Made by a program: the position numbers and the translations under genes. DNA of 64,000 bases from assembly GCA_025174535.1 (NCBI GenBank), contig JALBUN010000034.1, positions 1,014,001 to 1,078,000 of the forward strand, in the 5' to 3' direction. Origin of the DNA: Cantharellus purpuraceus. Taxonomy: Eukaryota > Basidiomycota > Agaricomycetes > Cantharellales > Hydnaceae. A model generated the notes under the pieces. It saw nothing but the letters and a program-made list of their open reading frames with translations, searched no databases and had not been told where the DNA came from. This document shows positions 37,423-50,110 of the stretch, one piece after another (position 1 is the first letter of the stretch; the number at the start of each line of letters is the position of its first letter).

Positions 37423-39113
37423 GGTGTTGAAGGCAAAGCACAGAATTACGGCTAAAGTCGAAGACCACGTCACGTAGAGTCACGTGATCGGACTACGTTT
37501 GCGTAGCTTCTCCAATCAGAGGCAGAGTTCTCCACACAAGCGTACCTTACGCATGAAGTGCGAGAGTCTCACATCCAGCTATTCGTGCAACGTTGTCCAC
37601 CAACATGTACTGGGAGCTGTTGTTCCTGGCCGTCTGAGAATCGATGCAACTATTGATTCGAACAAGAAGCAATACTACCACAGACGGTTTGTAAAGTATG
37701 ATGGTGTTTGCATACAAGTACCAGACGCCTCGTTGTTATGATAGTCCTCCTTGGATATGTTTGGCGCCACGACAATTTTGCTGGATGTTTGCAAGGAGGT
37801 AATCTAGTACCGATCGTTGGACTAGCAGTGTTGAGTCCAGAATATGGTTGCGCTGCGATGTCAGGCTACACCAGTCAAAGCATTAATGCCCGAGAGGAGG
37901 ATTTCGCAGGAATTGAAGGTCAAAGTGATGTGTTCGAAGTCTACGTGAAATGAACGGCCATGTATATTTATCGGCAAGTTGAGTTTGAGCAGTTACCAGA
38001 CTTTGGAAGCGACGTTGAAATTAATATGCGGCATTAGTTGCGTATTGGCGACTTGTCCTGATCCCTAAATTTGCATACTCTTAGAATTCTACTGGTTCCA
38101 ACTACATGTCTTAGTATCAAACTTTGATTATTTTACTCTTTTCGAGCCTAAACATTTCCTGCTATTTACAGAGGTCATTAGTAGCGCATGATTTATATGC
38201 AGGGAGGTGGGGGTATTACCAATGAGCTAGTTGTTGGGGAGTCAGCATGAGTCAGGTGGGTTGAGTACACTTTAGGGCAGTTGCATCATGAGCGGGCCTG
38301 AGAGTGGGAGGAGACGCTGGGAGCGCTCAACAGGCGTAGCTATGAGGCTGAGCGGACCGGAGAAGACCATCGCCCGTTGGCGGAGTCGGTATAGACTACC
38401 GGAGTACTACCGTCCATGACTGTTTGGCTGTCCCTGACAGGGCTTATTGCACCGTTCCGCCGACCAGTTTTGTCCATGCCCGTCTACCTATGTTTCGCTT
38501 GGAAAGAACATGTATTGGTAAATAGACGTCGGTGGTGTTGTCCAAAGCCGTATCGTATAACCAGTGTCGACAAATTTATTCCCGTAGTAGACGAGATCCA
38601 GTGGGCAACGGCCTGTGCGGGGGTTGCGCCAGAACACCGGAGAGACGCTCGGCGAGGGTACCTTTTGCACAGGCGACTAAAACTCTGGGTACTTCTACCT
38701 GGGTACCTGCAAGAAACTGGACATATTAAGAGGATGCAGGTGACGGTAGCTTAAATGCAGTGGTTGGAGAGCAAGAAAATATATGTATTTAACAGAGGCT
38801 CTTTTATCTGCAACTGAGCTATGTTTGTCCTTGGCTCTGCCAGTGTCATCAGTCTCATCGGAGCTTAAATGGAGGTGCCTCCCGGCAGGTGCCGAGTCGT
38901 TCCTTCCCTACCTCTTTCCACACCCGTACACCATCCAGCGTCCAGGGTTTCTTGCCATCCCATCCCCCCCCCATCCACAGCTCAGACTTACTTTTCCTCC
39001 TTTTCTCACTCCTTGTCGTCGTCGTCCTCTCGTCAGGTCGCCTCCCGCTTACCCTTCCCCTTACCCTGACGACCTCGTCCCCCTGCCTTCGAGAACGAAC
39101 CGACCAAGGCCCA
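37423..39113. other. Intergenic region and pyrimidine-rich leader of the SWI1-like gene
   Basis: No supported gene. From about 38890 to 39100 it is very rich in C and T (including cgtcgtcgtcc), as in the leaders of strongly transcribed fungal genes. The derlin promoter lies at the left end. Confidence 0.5.
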
Positions 39114-40993
39114 ATGTCTCAGATCCCTGGCTTTTCGCTGGGTGCTCTGGGTTCCAACAATTCCCAACAGTCTCAGCCATCCCTCCCGCCAAACCTCAGC
39201 ATGTTCAATGCCAGTGCTCAACAGCAAACACTTCTAGCACAACATCAACAGCAGCAACTGCGGCAGCAGCAATCCTCCCCTCATCAGACCCAAGGTCTTC
39301 CTGGGGTCCCGAATGCCGACAATCAAAGGATGTGGCAAGCGATGGACCAGCAGGTACGAGCCCATAACGACGCCGCTCAGGCCAATTCCACCTATAATCA
39401 GGTAAGCTAGTCCTCCTTTCACTTGTACATCTTGCATCCTTTCTGCTCTCGTGTGGTTGCACGACTTGTCTTTACGTCGTTTCTCGCCCGCGTGGGCGAT
39501 CGGAGTCTGCCTCCGACATTTTTCGCACGCGTGCCGCTCCATTTTTGCTTTCCGGGGCGGCCCCGTGTTGCTCCCGTTCTGTCTAGCTTTCATTGTCTGA
39601 TCAATTCCACCTTAGATGGCGGACTTTCTTCGTGCTGGAGGCGTCTCTCAGTCACAGCAGCCAAGGCTGCAAGGTTTTCCTCAGTTGCAACAGCACCAAA
39701 ATCCGAATTCTAACGCGGGCTCTAACCCAATGCATCAAGGCATGAATCTGAATGTCTCCGCGCCACAGTTTCACAACCTCGGGGGTCTTCCAGCAGGCTC
39801 TCAGGCAGCTACTCAGCTGCAATTTTTGAGCGAGCATAATCCCGCTATGCGCGCCGCTATCCAACAACACCAACAGAACCAACGAATTCAGGCACAGCAG
39901 CAGCAGCAGCAGCAGCGGCAACCACAGCAGCAGCCACAGGCAGGTGGTGCTGGCTCGCCATTCGATCCCATCAGCCTTGGTCTCAATATGTCTGTTTCCA
40001 GTCCAAGTCAGGTTCCGCACCCCGTGACTCCTGCCAATACCGCCACGGTTGCCAATGCGAACGCCGCAGAGTTGAGTAGACAGTTACATCTTATGTCGCG
40101 TGCTGGGCAGCACCAAGGCCAGAATGGGAACTCCCTGAACACTCTGAACCAGGGCGCTTCAATCATGAACAGATCACAGCAGCCTGGTCAACCGAATTCA
40201 CCCTTCCCGCAAGCACAGATACCTAATGGCGGGAGCTTGCAGGCCGGGCCACACGTAGGACAGCAAGCACATACGAATCCTAATCAGAAGCAGCATCTGA
40301 ATCGCCAGATGTTCCCAGGGATGTCTGCACAATTCCCGTCGGGCACTGCGCCAAACATGGCAAGTACCCTTCTTGCCAGCAGCGGACACCCCCAACAACC
40401 GCAGCAGACCCCCAATCAGCAACCATCTCAGCAGGCCCAGCCTGTGCGCCCTCCCCCCGACAAACAGAAAATCGACCACTCTCTTGCCACTTTGCAGGCG
40501 GAGATCCAATCCCTTGAGTCGCAACTCTTAAGTACCGGTTTTATCCCTGGTTCTCAGGCACCCCAGTCTGAAGAGCAACGAGCGTTGTGGAACGTTCTTC
40601 AAGCCAAGAGAGCATTGTTTGTGAAGTGGTCAAACGTCCGTCAGCAAATGGACCGGATGTCACAACAAGGACCACCAGTACCGCCAGTCATGGGAGCACA
40701 AGGTGGCGGAGAAGGAGGTATGGCCGTGACGCAGAGCCGGTATGTTATCAGTGTCATCGAGTTCTAGCCACAACTAATACGTATCGCAAAGTTCTGGAGT
40801 GCCGCCGAATATCGCTCAGAATCCTGCAATGATGCATAACTGGCTTGAATTGCAGCAGCCCCCAAAAGTGAATGCAACGCTCAGCCAGCTAGGTTCTCGA
40901 CAATCCAACTCGGGACAACCCCCCACCCAAGCACAGGCGCCATCTTCACCATTCCAGCAGCAGCAGCAGCAGCAGCTTGCTCGATACCAGCTT

Positions 40994-41034
<41 letters not shown>

Positions 41035-43945
41035 TCAGCAACAGCAGCAGCATCAGCAACAGCAGCAGCAACAACAGCAACAACAGCAACAACAACAGCA
41101 ACAACAACAGCGCCAACAACAACAGCAGCAGCAGCAGCAATTAGGAGCGTCGCAACAGGCCCCTCAAGTGACCCAGCAGCAACAGCCGCAAGGTATGCAG
41201 GCTGGACCAATGTTCACCGGAGGTCAAGGCCAGCCGTCTGCTCACCGCCCGCCTACCGCTCCACCGCAGCAGCAACCGCCGCCACAATTCAGGACGATGG
41301 TCAACGGTGTACCGGTAATGGAACGATCTCGCTTTGAAACTGCCTTAAGGCAGTTCCTAAACAGATCGAATGTGCCTCTTGAACCCAACCGGTTGAAGGT
41401 GGATAACAAGGAGATCGACCTGTACGAGCTCTATATGGAGGTGTTGAAGCATGGAGGAGGTCATGCGGTAAGGTCTTTGCTCACGACTGTAGCCTGTAAC
41501 TCATTTAATTGCAGGTTACTCAACACAACTTGTGGTCTATGATCGCCGCCAACCTTGGGTTCGCACAATTCCCTGCCAACGGTACAGAGCCGGCAAGGGC
41601 ATCGCCACAGACTGCAGTCCATATTGCAAATGCGTATAAGCGATACTTGTTGAATTGGGAGAGTTTTGTTAATACGAAGACGACTCAAGACCGTCGGCGG
41701 CAGGCCGCATTGGCCGCACCTGGAGTTCTACCTCAACAGCCTCCTGGAGGACCTCAGCAAGTGCAGCAGCCTCAGCAGCAGCAGCAGCCAACGCAACAAC
41801 AGCCAACGCAGCAACGACAACCAGCTATGAACGCATACCCTTTTTTAAACCCCGGAATCCCTGCTCAGCCACAACAACCTCAGATATCTGAACCTCAGCG
41901 GCAGCAATCTCAAGGGCAACAGGCCCCTCAGAGTGCTCCTCACCTTGGGTTTCGTCCAGGATTGTCACCAGCTGCGTATACGCAATTTGCGCACATGTCA
42001 GCAGAGGACATGCGAAAGTTTGGGATACCTGAGCAGAGCATCAGCGTCATTGAGGCTAATAGACCGCAGCTCCAGCGGCAGTGGGACCACCACCACCACC
42101 AGCAACAACAAATGCGAGCAGCGGCTAGCGCCCAGGCAAATCGATCACAACAGCCAGTACCCCCTGTACCCAACATTCCCTCCGGCCCTCAACAGTCGCA
42201 TGCACCGTCGCAGCAAGCCCCAATGCCCCCGACAACAGGCAATCTCCCGGTACCCCTTCAACCAGGTCGCTTATTGGACCAAAGGCTTCCTGTAAATCAG
42301 GTGCCGGCGATACCACCTCAAATTGGTGGCGCTCAACCAACACGGATATATTACCGGCCAACGGAGGAACAAATAAATGCTGCAATCGCCTACGTTCGTG
42401 TATCGATGGACAACTACGCGAGTAAACGTCCGTTCTCGTCTTGCTTTTGTTCCATGTGTTGCAACTCACTCTTTGTTTAGGTCGCAACTTCTCAAATGTT
42501 ATGGTATCTGATCACGAGAAGAGTTCGTACACGCAGCACTTCGATCAGTTATGGCGCCTTGTTCTCAGGGCCGAGTCGAATTTGGGTATATATCACGCGG
42601 TATTCGGGGACGAAACGAACACGAATAAGCTGGTGTCAATAGTACGTTATTTCTAGGTGCTAGTTTCGTTAACTAACCTGTTCCACAGATTATGACCACC
42701 AAGGAGCAACGGAAACTGTTGTCCACACCGGCAGCCCCTCCTCAATACATTCTTCCAATGCATACAATTCGGTCGCTTCTTATGGAGACCTCCGGTATGA
42801 TTGAAAAGTTTTATACAACTATGGCGACCCTGGCTCCGGTTCCTCAATCTGTGCCAAAACCACCTGGTCCAGCTGCTCCTGTTGTTGAGAATCAACGGCC
42901 ACCGAGCGTGCAGATGCCACATGCATCTCAAGCGTCACCTCCAACGACACAATCTAGAGCAGTACCGCCGCCTTCAACTCACCAGATCGTTAAGGCTGTC
43001 AGAAGGCCTGGCTTACCGCCTACTGCTTCTACCCCTTCCCCAGCTGCTCAGACTCCTGTACAAGCAGCACCCACTCCCCCAATGGTCCTCGCCAGTTCCC
43101 CACGCACGCCCAAATCGCCACCCAAAAAGGCAGCTCCAAAGCCGAAACCACAGACAAAAAGGAGGGCTTCAAAGGCCGGTCAGCAAGCACCACCGGATAT
43201 TGGTGCTAGCAAACCAGTTGGGACCAAGAGAGCCCGTGACGATGAGCCTGCACCACAGGGTAATGCCTCACATGATGTGACGAGCGATGGGCCGTCACCC
43301 AAAAGGCCGAAACGCGAGGACTGGGATGGGCCACCAAGTGAGGAGCTGGAGAAACGCCAACAGGAAGTTACTGGTACAGAATCTAATCACGACGTTCAAT
43401 CGTTCCTTGCGCGTGCTACGGAAGACTTCCTCATGAGCGGTAATGCTGATGGCAACGAAGGTTCCTCAAGCGATCTTTCAAAGACCTTACAGGAGCTTTT
43501 CCAGGGTGTCCCGATGTTTGAGGTGCCTGATTCATTCCCTGGTCCTCCGACGGAGTCCGCAGCCATTCCCTCGTCACCTAAGCCACCGGACAACACCTTG
43601 GACATCTTTGATTTCTTTGACTTTTCCAAGTGTGAAGAGCCTGTAACGTCGACGTCCAAAATAGATACGCCGGAACTTGTCCATGGATCGTCCGCCAATC
43701 CCAACCACGAGTCCGTCAGTCCCGAGTCTGTTGCCGAAACACCCAAAGGCGACAACGCTGCTACCGCCTCTAGCAGGGCTAGGGACGTCAAGATTGAGGA
43801 CACAAGTGGCCCGAACCCACTGGCTCTAAGTGTTTGGGAGGAGATCAATGGCGGCGAGCCTGCTTACTTTGATCATCCGAGATACAAATGGGAAGGCGAC
43901 ATGCCAGTGCAGGATGTTCCTTGGGCGATGTCCGCAGGCAACTAA
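39114..43945 (+). CDS. ARID-domain SWI/SNF chromatin-remodelling subunit (Swi1/ARID1-like)
   Basis: ATG 39114 (MSQIPGFSLGALG). Exons end at about 39402, 40740, 41466, 42420 and 42640, and the last runs to 43945. Gln/Pro/Asn-rich sequence dominates, with a long poly-Gln tract (40955-41145). The ARID DNA-binding domain is at about 41320-41660: RFETALRQFLNRSNVPLEPNRLKVDNKEIDLYELYMEV, then HNLWSMIAANLGF...YKRYLLNWE across an intron, with the conserved G and W/Y core. The C-terminal part has basic (KAAPKPKPQTKRRASKAG) and acidic segments and no other known domain. The product is roughly 1450-1500 aa, similar to yeast Swi1. It should help recruit the remodeller to promoters. Confidence 0.85.
40955..41145 (+). 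repeat. CAG/CAA poly-glutamine tract
   Basis: An interrupted run of CAG and CAA codons with occasional His, encoding about 50 glutamines within the SWI1-like protein. Mixed codons make it less prone to slippage than pure CAG. Confidence 0.95.
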
Positions 43946-44132
43946 CAAATTTATTTTTTCTTGATCTTTTTTCTTTTGTCATCACCATCTGTTAATTATT
44001 TGTCGTCCCATAGTTTGATTTCTTTGGTTGGACAATTTGCTGTTCTGTGCTCCCGCTATCTGTACTTAATATGTTGTTTTGCATAACGCTTTCGGCACAC
44101 TTCCAATTACATAAGGGTACATCTAGAGAACA

Positions 44133-45306
44133 TTACTTTCGAACAGAAACTCCCAGGCTCTTCCCTGATTGCCGTGATGGACGGTCGTGGGTAGTGAAGG
44201 GATCAGACCTTCGCAGAGAGTTGCGAAGCACTGTGGCCGACAATGAGGACTTGGATGGCGAGGCAGGCAGTCCAGAGCGTCTCCAGCCGTTGATCTCCTC
44301 AACCTCTAACCTGCGCCGCGCTTTATGGAACTGTTCCTTGGCCTCCATATCCAGCCCTGGCTCGTCTTCACGTACTAGGCCAAGCGATTCAGGCAAGCCG
44401 TACCGCCGTTTGACCTCGTCGTCTTTCGCTTTTATAGCCTTCTCGATTTTCTTTTCTCCTCGGAATTTCTTTCGCACCTTCCTAGAAAGAGAATAGGGAT
44501 CTGTGTTATATTTATCCGACACTGATTGCAACGATTCAATGCGCGGACGCTCGATGGTTTCTTGTCTTTTAAGGGCATCCGTCGACTTTTCTAGGGCGAC
44601 AAGGGGATCAACAGACCCGGACTGTGCAGCATTCGTATCTTAAAAACGACACATTAGATGGCTGGATAAATAATCGTCTGAAGAATTACCATGTACGGCA
44701 AAGCCACCATTCTCTTCGGGGTCCCATTCAACATCTTGTTTACGAGCTCCAGATTCGACGACATAGCGTGTGTTCTTAAGAAAAGAGCATCGTTGCCCTT
44801 CATTGCCAGGACTGCTAATATACCACTCACCTTCGGGTCGGTACGGATCTCGAACCACCCATCGCACAGGTGGCACTTACATCGAAAGGCGTAGATGGGG
44901 GTGGAGTAGTACATCCCAACTTTGCGCTTTTCAGCATTATAGCGAACCCCCATCCCAATGTGGTTATTACAACCGAGACTGTAGAAAGGGCTGAATGCAG
45001 AAAATGGAGTACAGTAGGTAGAACTTACCACCAAATATTGAAAGGCAGCTCAAACCGAGTGATCAAGATGCCCTGGTCTATCTTCCGTGCCCTGTCTCCC
45101 AGTGCATGTTTACCTAGAGGTGGGAGGGTATACGGGTTGCAGCAGTAACCAGATAATGCCCGGTAGAAGCGTACCTCGGTATGCATTGAGACTGCCATGT
45201 TTCTCGCCATCATAGTCAGGAGGATAATACTTGTTAAATCCTGAAATAGATAGAGCGACAGGATTAGATTAGTCGAGCATTAGATCTGCACACACGTACC
45301 TTGCAT
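44133..45306 (-). CDS. CWC16-family splicing factor (CCDC130 / Saf4-like)
   Basis: The start is a 7-nt first exon (45306-45300, ATG CAA G) spliced to 45240, giving MQGFNKYYPPDYDGEKHGSLNAYRG, the family's opening. Next come RARKIDQGILITRFELPFNIW, then NHIGMGVRYNAEKRKVGMYYSTPIYAFRCKCHLCDGWFEIRTDPK. Together these form the Yju2/CWC16 core with zinc-ligand cysteines. NTRYVVESGARK and the C-terminal charged segment (DPYSLSRKVRKKFRGEKKIEKAIKAKDDEVKRRYGLPESLGLV) match CCDC130 better than CCDC94/Yju2. The protein acts in the spliceosome at the catalytic steps. It is divergent from the CobW gene. Confidence 0.9.
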
Positions 45307-45573
45307 GCTAGGTGATTCGACGACTCGATGTGGCGAACAAACGATGCCGCGGAAGCAAATGATGAACTCAGCCTCGTAGGTTACTTGCATGGCTGTCAGC
45401 AGTCCACGCTTTAACGTTTAATTTATCAGGTGTTGCTTGAACCTTCGCCCTTTGCTGTAGGCTGTAGCTTTTGTTCGGTATATACCCAATCCTACTTTGC
45501 TATATTTATTCTCATCCAGCCAATCCAAGCTCAGACACCAAAGCGTAGTCTGCATTGGTTAGGGTTCGCCGCG
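45307..45573. promoter_or_regulatory. Divergent promoter of the CWC16-like and CobW genes
   Basis: 267 bp between the start codons with no other coding signal. Confidence 0.45.
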
Positions 45574-47105
45574 ATGACAAGCATACCCGTGACAGTGTTC
45601 ACAGGTAACTTTTCTCACTGTCCACTACCGTAAATTGATGGGATCATTGGCCAAAGGTTTTCTTGGTGCTGGCAAAACGAGTGTAGGCTTTCAGCGTACT
45701 TGCCTTAAAAACAATGCACTAAGTTATCCAACATAGATCATATTGTCACTGTTACCACAACTTCCCAAGGACTACAAGGTTGTATTACTTAAAAATGAGT
45801 TTGGTGATGTCGAAGGTGGTACTTTCTTTTACTTCAAGAGATCTGGCGCTGACTTTCGAGCTACAATGCCCAGTGGACAGCCAGCTAGCGAAGCAGTCGT
45901 CTTTGACGGCAGTCAGCGAGATATTAAATGGATGCATGTAGGGACCAACTGTTACTAAGTATTCTACGCGTTGATGGTCAGTTTTCAAGGTGCTGTGTCC
46001 TCGTTGGTCAGATGAAGACTGCATTATTAGAGATCAAGGGTACACAAAGCACCCTTTGTATATGTTGGTGATCGGTATCTTACCCCTGCATACAGAGAAC
46101 TACTCTCCTCATCGAATCATCATAGAGACATCGTACGTAATTCGACTAACTGGTGTCACTGTAATATCCCCTTATACTGGCTAGTGGTTCCGCGTTTCCT
46201 GCCACCTTGGCATTCCAGATCAGGCAACTCGAAGAGGAAACCAAGGGCGGATTCAAGTTAGATGCCATCGTAACCGTGATAGGTGGGCTGCCCTGAATTC
46301 CCGCACTCCCTTTGGTACGCTGATATATGTCTTCCAATGAAATAGATACAGAAAACTTCACTGGCTACGAAGACAAGAGCTTGACGGCCAAGATGCAGGC
46401 TCAATACACTGATGTCATTTTATTAGTATGTCTCTGCCGTCTTGATCGACTCACACTAAGCGTATCCATTCTAAGAACAAATGGGAAAATGAAGGTTTTC
46501 TTTATTACATTCTCGATTTAATCTTGATGACGCTGATAAACCAGGTCACTGAACGGCAATTGGATCTCGTGATCGACCATCTTAACGATTTGAATGATGA
46601 GACGCCCCGTCTGCGTTGTTCAGGACGGAATGGCGTTCCTCCGTCGTTGATTTTCGGGCTCGATTCCAAGCTATACCTAGAAACTCCCCACGTCACTGAC
46701 CAAACTGAGCATCACGACGAGGTGGAAACAATCTCGATATCCCGTGGCCCTGCCTTGCATCACAATCCACTTCACTACGATGGGCACGACCACTCCCATA
46801 GGTCCTCAGATGATTCATCAAAGCCTTCGAATGCCGCTGCTCTTGTTCGTGATACACTGATCAGCGCACTCGAGACACTGCCAAAAGAATTTGTCTGGCG
46901 AGTCAAAGGTTATGTGAGATTTGCCGATGACGATCAAGTTTGGATATTGAATTGGGCATTTGGGCGGTATGAAATCACAGCATTTGCCAGAGGGAGCGAA
47001 GGAGCTAGACAGGGTCAGTTACAACTAACAGTAATGGGTGCAAGGGGGGAGACAAAGATGCCAGTATATCGGTTTGCAAGTGTGGTGGGTGGTGAGGTAT
47101 CTTAA
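45574..47105 (+). CDS. CobW/ZNG1-type GTPase metallochaperone
   Basis: Nine exons (45574-45604, 45657-45682, 45737-45815, 45874-45937, 45990-46039, 46096-46132, 46185-46282, 46346-46425, 46476-47105) join in frame to 364 aa. The Walker A loop is GFLGAGKTS, built across two introns. NEFGDVE and the metal-binding GCMCC (CxCC) follow, then ETSGSAFPATLAFQIRQLE, LNKWEN (GTP-specificity NKxD-like) and a His-rich segment (HHNPLHYDGHDHSHR). The CobW C-terminal domain has FVWRVKGYVRF, ILNWAFGRYE. Relatives deliver zinc to methionine aminopeptidase. A hydrophobic stretch of about 18 residues (EGFLYYILDLILMTLINQ) interrupts the usual NKWE-ERQLD join; see findings. Confidence 0.88.
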
Positions 47106-47205
47106 TCTTGTGACATAGGAACAAGATAGAAGTTGGCAATAATACCATGTAATTCCAGCCTAATGACAATGGTTTGGAACACATCGCGTCAGACGTATCG
47201 AAGCA

Positions 47206-48666
47206 CTACTGAGTCTTCTTTCGCAGTAACTTAAACTTGTCTAAACCGAAGGCGCGAGCGACGAGGAAGTCCTATATTTCAGAAATTCAGCAAAGGGGTT
47301 GTGATGAATAGACCATCACTGTGAACTTACGCATATAGTGCGTGGGAAGAAAGTGTCAAGAAACCAAATTATGAAAGACATGTTGCCGCGCCATAACCAT
47401 GCCTACATGAGGTTTCTTTTATAACTCACTGCTCATATGAACGATTCACCTGTTACCTTAGGTCGTGTTTCAAGGGTAGCTGCCACGACAGAACGAGCAT
47501 ACACATCCGTCGGCGTCGCCCCCTCTAAAGGCGGAGAGGTCAGCCAACGATCATCGATGTGAACGAACATACTCTGAGAACGGCCTTGTCTCTTACTGAC
47601 AAAATCGTCCCTCATGGGTTGATAAAGCGAATCAGGAGGCAGAGACCGCAGGTTGTGTGGGTCTGCGATGTTGCTCTTGATACCTCCAGTAATGATCTGC
47701 CATCGGTGAACATACCTCTAGATTATGGTATGTGTGACGAGCAAGCGTTATCAACTAACCGTAGTAACCTTAATACTGTGAAGCGTGAGTACGAGGGATA
47801 AAATGCCTGAATATAGAAAAGGTATACTTGAACGGCGCCAACTCTACTCTTAGCGTGTTTCCGAATGCATGGAGTCCAGCTTTGGTTGCAGCATATGGCG
47901 CTCCAAAAGCTATTGGCATGATGCCGTCTACGCTCCCTATTGAAAGGTGCGCTGAATCCAGCTAGTAATGCATTGATCCTGGGTTCGCCCAGGCTTACCG
48001 ATATTGACAATGCGACCATCGCCACTGGCAATTAGGAGGTGGACGAATTCCTTGACCATCCTCATAGTTCCGAATAAGTTGGTGTCAAACATGGTTGTAA
48101 CGTCATCCATGTTCATGTCTGCGAAGGGGAGGGTAAAACCTGGCAGAGAAATAGATGAATGTTGATGCAATTGGATACTCTATGAACAAGTTGCATACTT
48201 GCACCACTAGATAGTACTTATAAGCAGCTGACAACGCATATGCAGAGAACGTACGCGTTGTTGACGAGGATGTCAAGTGTACCACCTGTTAGCTGGCCAA
48301 TCTCCTGCTGATACTGTCCATCTTGGTAACGTCAAGCTGAAAACACTCTATTCCTAACTCTTGCAGGTCCTCCATCGCAGCAAGACGTCTGGCGGTTGCA
48401 AAAACGCGTAAACCTGGTATTGAGGACGCTAAATAACAGATAAATGAAATTACGACGAATAAACCTTTGCCATTGTATTCTGTAAAGAGAGCATGTTATT
48501 GACTTGTTATGGAGTCACTGTATTGTGATTATTCACCTTTCGCGAGATGGGATCCTATTCCGCCTGTGCTACATCTGTGGGATAAAATAAATATACGAAA
48601 GCTATCATAAATAAGGTGATAGACTAGCCCTGTTATAAGCACTGTTCTCCTTTTGTTGGTAGACAT
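47206..48666 (-). CDS. Short-chain dehydrogenase/reductase, AYR1-like
   Basis: ATG 48666 (MSTNKRRTVLITG), spliced by an apparent GC-AG intron to CSTGGIGSHLAKE: together the TGxxxGxG cofactor motif. SSIPGLRVFATARRLAAM (Arg typical of NADP preference), LDVTKMDS and LDILVNNA follow. Then come NMDDVTTMFDTNLFGTMRMVKEF, GRIVNIGSVDG and the catalytic FGAPYAATKAGLHAFGNTLRVEL (YxxxK). The C-terminal exons (FIIWFLDTFFPRTICDFLVARAFGLDKF) resemble yeast Ayr1, the NADPH-dependent 1-acyl-dihydroxyacetone-phosphate reductase of lipid droplets and ER. Substrate assignment is by resemblance only. Convergent with the CobW gene, 100 bp apart. Confidence 0.85.
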
Positions 48667-49163
48667 GACTCGCGCAGAGACGAGATCAACGGGTGTTAAT
48701 GTTGGTTTCAGTAGTACTACTTTGACCCAGGAGAAGAACCTTCAGGCCAGCTCAAGCTTTTGTAGAGCTGTTCGATAATTTCCAGGGAGACAAATCTCGA
48801 ATGTTCTTCACAACGCAAGATATGTTGTTGATATTGTCGAAGGAGTAAGATAACGTGGGTACGACATCGCGCCGACGCCATGTCATTGTTATATACTAAC
48901 AGATAATGTAGCATGTGATTTAGAGAGATTTGAGCTGCGATAATGAATACCGGAACATCAGTGATAACCAACGGCAACGTGCTTATTGACCTAATTGCCA
49001 AGCAGCTGAAGCTTGATCAAAGTTTAACTTGAAGCGCAGCAGCTCCCAGTGGCAATCACGTGACCAACATATGCACCATGTGCCTCAACCTCATTTTGCT
49101 GTCTGTTCGTAGTGTCGATTGCCAGCACATAGACGACACTGAAGACACATTCTGCACGGTGTG
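48667..49163. other. Intergenic divergent-promoter region
   Basis: Between the start codons of the dehydrogenase and the kinase-like gene. A 94-codon minus-strand frame (48717-49001) has no motif and I do not call it. Confidence 0.5.
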
Positions 49164-50006
49164 ATGTCTCCCTCCCTCTATCTGTGTGTCGATTGTGGTG
49201 GTACCAAGACCTCAGCAGTCATTTGTGACAATGCAGGTCAACTCGTGGGACGTGCCTTGGGGGGACCCTCTAATTTCTCATATTTAGGTGGGCATTCGTG
49301 TTCATATCTTGACGTCTCAAATGTCTGACACATTTTCTCGAGATCAGGGTTATTGCCATTTGTTAATGTGTTGCAAGCAACGGTTGAGCTAGCACTGTCG
49401 ACTTCTACAGCGCTATCGTCGTTCGGTATAAACTCATCTCTAGTTGGAAAATTTGTCTCCGTGTGGATCGGAGTATCTGGAGTCGATAGTCCCAATGACA
49501 TCCGCACTCTGACTACAACACTCTCGCCTATATTTGGCATACCCCCAGGCAACAGATTCCAGGTTACCAATGATGCGAATCTCCTTGCAAGCCCTCTCAT
49601 ATTGCATAAAGGGCTAAAAAGTGCTGTGACCGTCATTGCTGGGACGGGCAGCGTCGTCATAAGCTTTGCTAGGGGCGATGACCAGGGTAACCAAAGCAAA
49701 GGACTAACTCTGTTCAAGGAAGTGGCTCGTGTTGGTGGGTGGGGATGGATCCTAGGAGACATCGGAAGTGGCTTCGAAGTGGGGCGAGTATCAAACTGGA
49801 ATCTTAACAAAGTACACGACTATTACTTCTCCGAATATAACAAAATATCCATAGAAACATACAAAACTATGCTAACAAACGAAGTAAAAATACTTTGTAG
49901 TAACCTTGTTAAGAGGATATGTGACCCAGAACACACCTTATCACTAAGAAACAGATTCTTCATAAAACATATAAAGATAGATTCTGAAGAAATCATATAC
50001 TTATGA
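49164..50006 (+). pseudogene. Truncated N-acetylglucosamine kinase-like gene (BadF/BcrA ATPase fold)
   Basis: Exon 1 has MSPSLYLCVDCGGTKTSAVI (phosphate-1 loop) and GRALGGPSNFSYL. A second exon from about 49349 has the GVSGVDSPNDI, NDANLLASPL and AVTVIAGTGSVVISFARG blocks and ends GGWGWILGDIGSGFEVGR, all typical of N-acetylglucosamine kinases. From about 49790 the sequence abruptly becomes AT-rich. The frame runs on for about 70 unrelated Lys/Ile/Asn-rich residues to a stop at 50006. The family's C-terminal lobe (about 150 aa) is absent, and none is found downstream. GGGCGA|gtatca at the break could be an old splice donor. As it stands the enzyme should not fold fully. Confidence 0.75.
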
Positions 50007-50110
50007 TGATACAAACTACTTTAAAACTAAAGATACAAATACAATATTGCGGATGTAATAATAATAGACGCTAAAGCTATGGGCATAACACCATCATTTT
50101 TTCCTCCCGA
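49790..50110. other. AT-rich patch at the junction of two convergent genes
   Basis: About 300 bp with far lower GC content than either neighbour. It supplies the odd tail of the kinase-like frame on the plus strand and the hydrophobic tail of the RRM frame on the minus strand. The encoded plus-strand stretch has a protein-like mix (Lys, Ile, Tyr, Asn) but no motif I know. Confidence 0.7.

Noticed and set aside
40955..41145. Poly-Gln tract as a disease-type pure CAG expansion
   Set aside because: Codons are a mix of CAG and CAA with interruptions inside a normal Gln-rich SWI1-like protein.
48717..49001. 94-codon minus frame between the dehydrogenase and the kinase-like gene
   Set aside because: No motif, and it fills the divergent promoter region.
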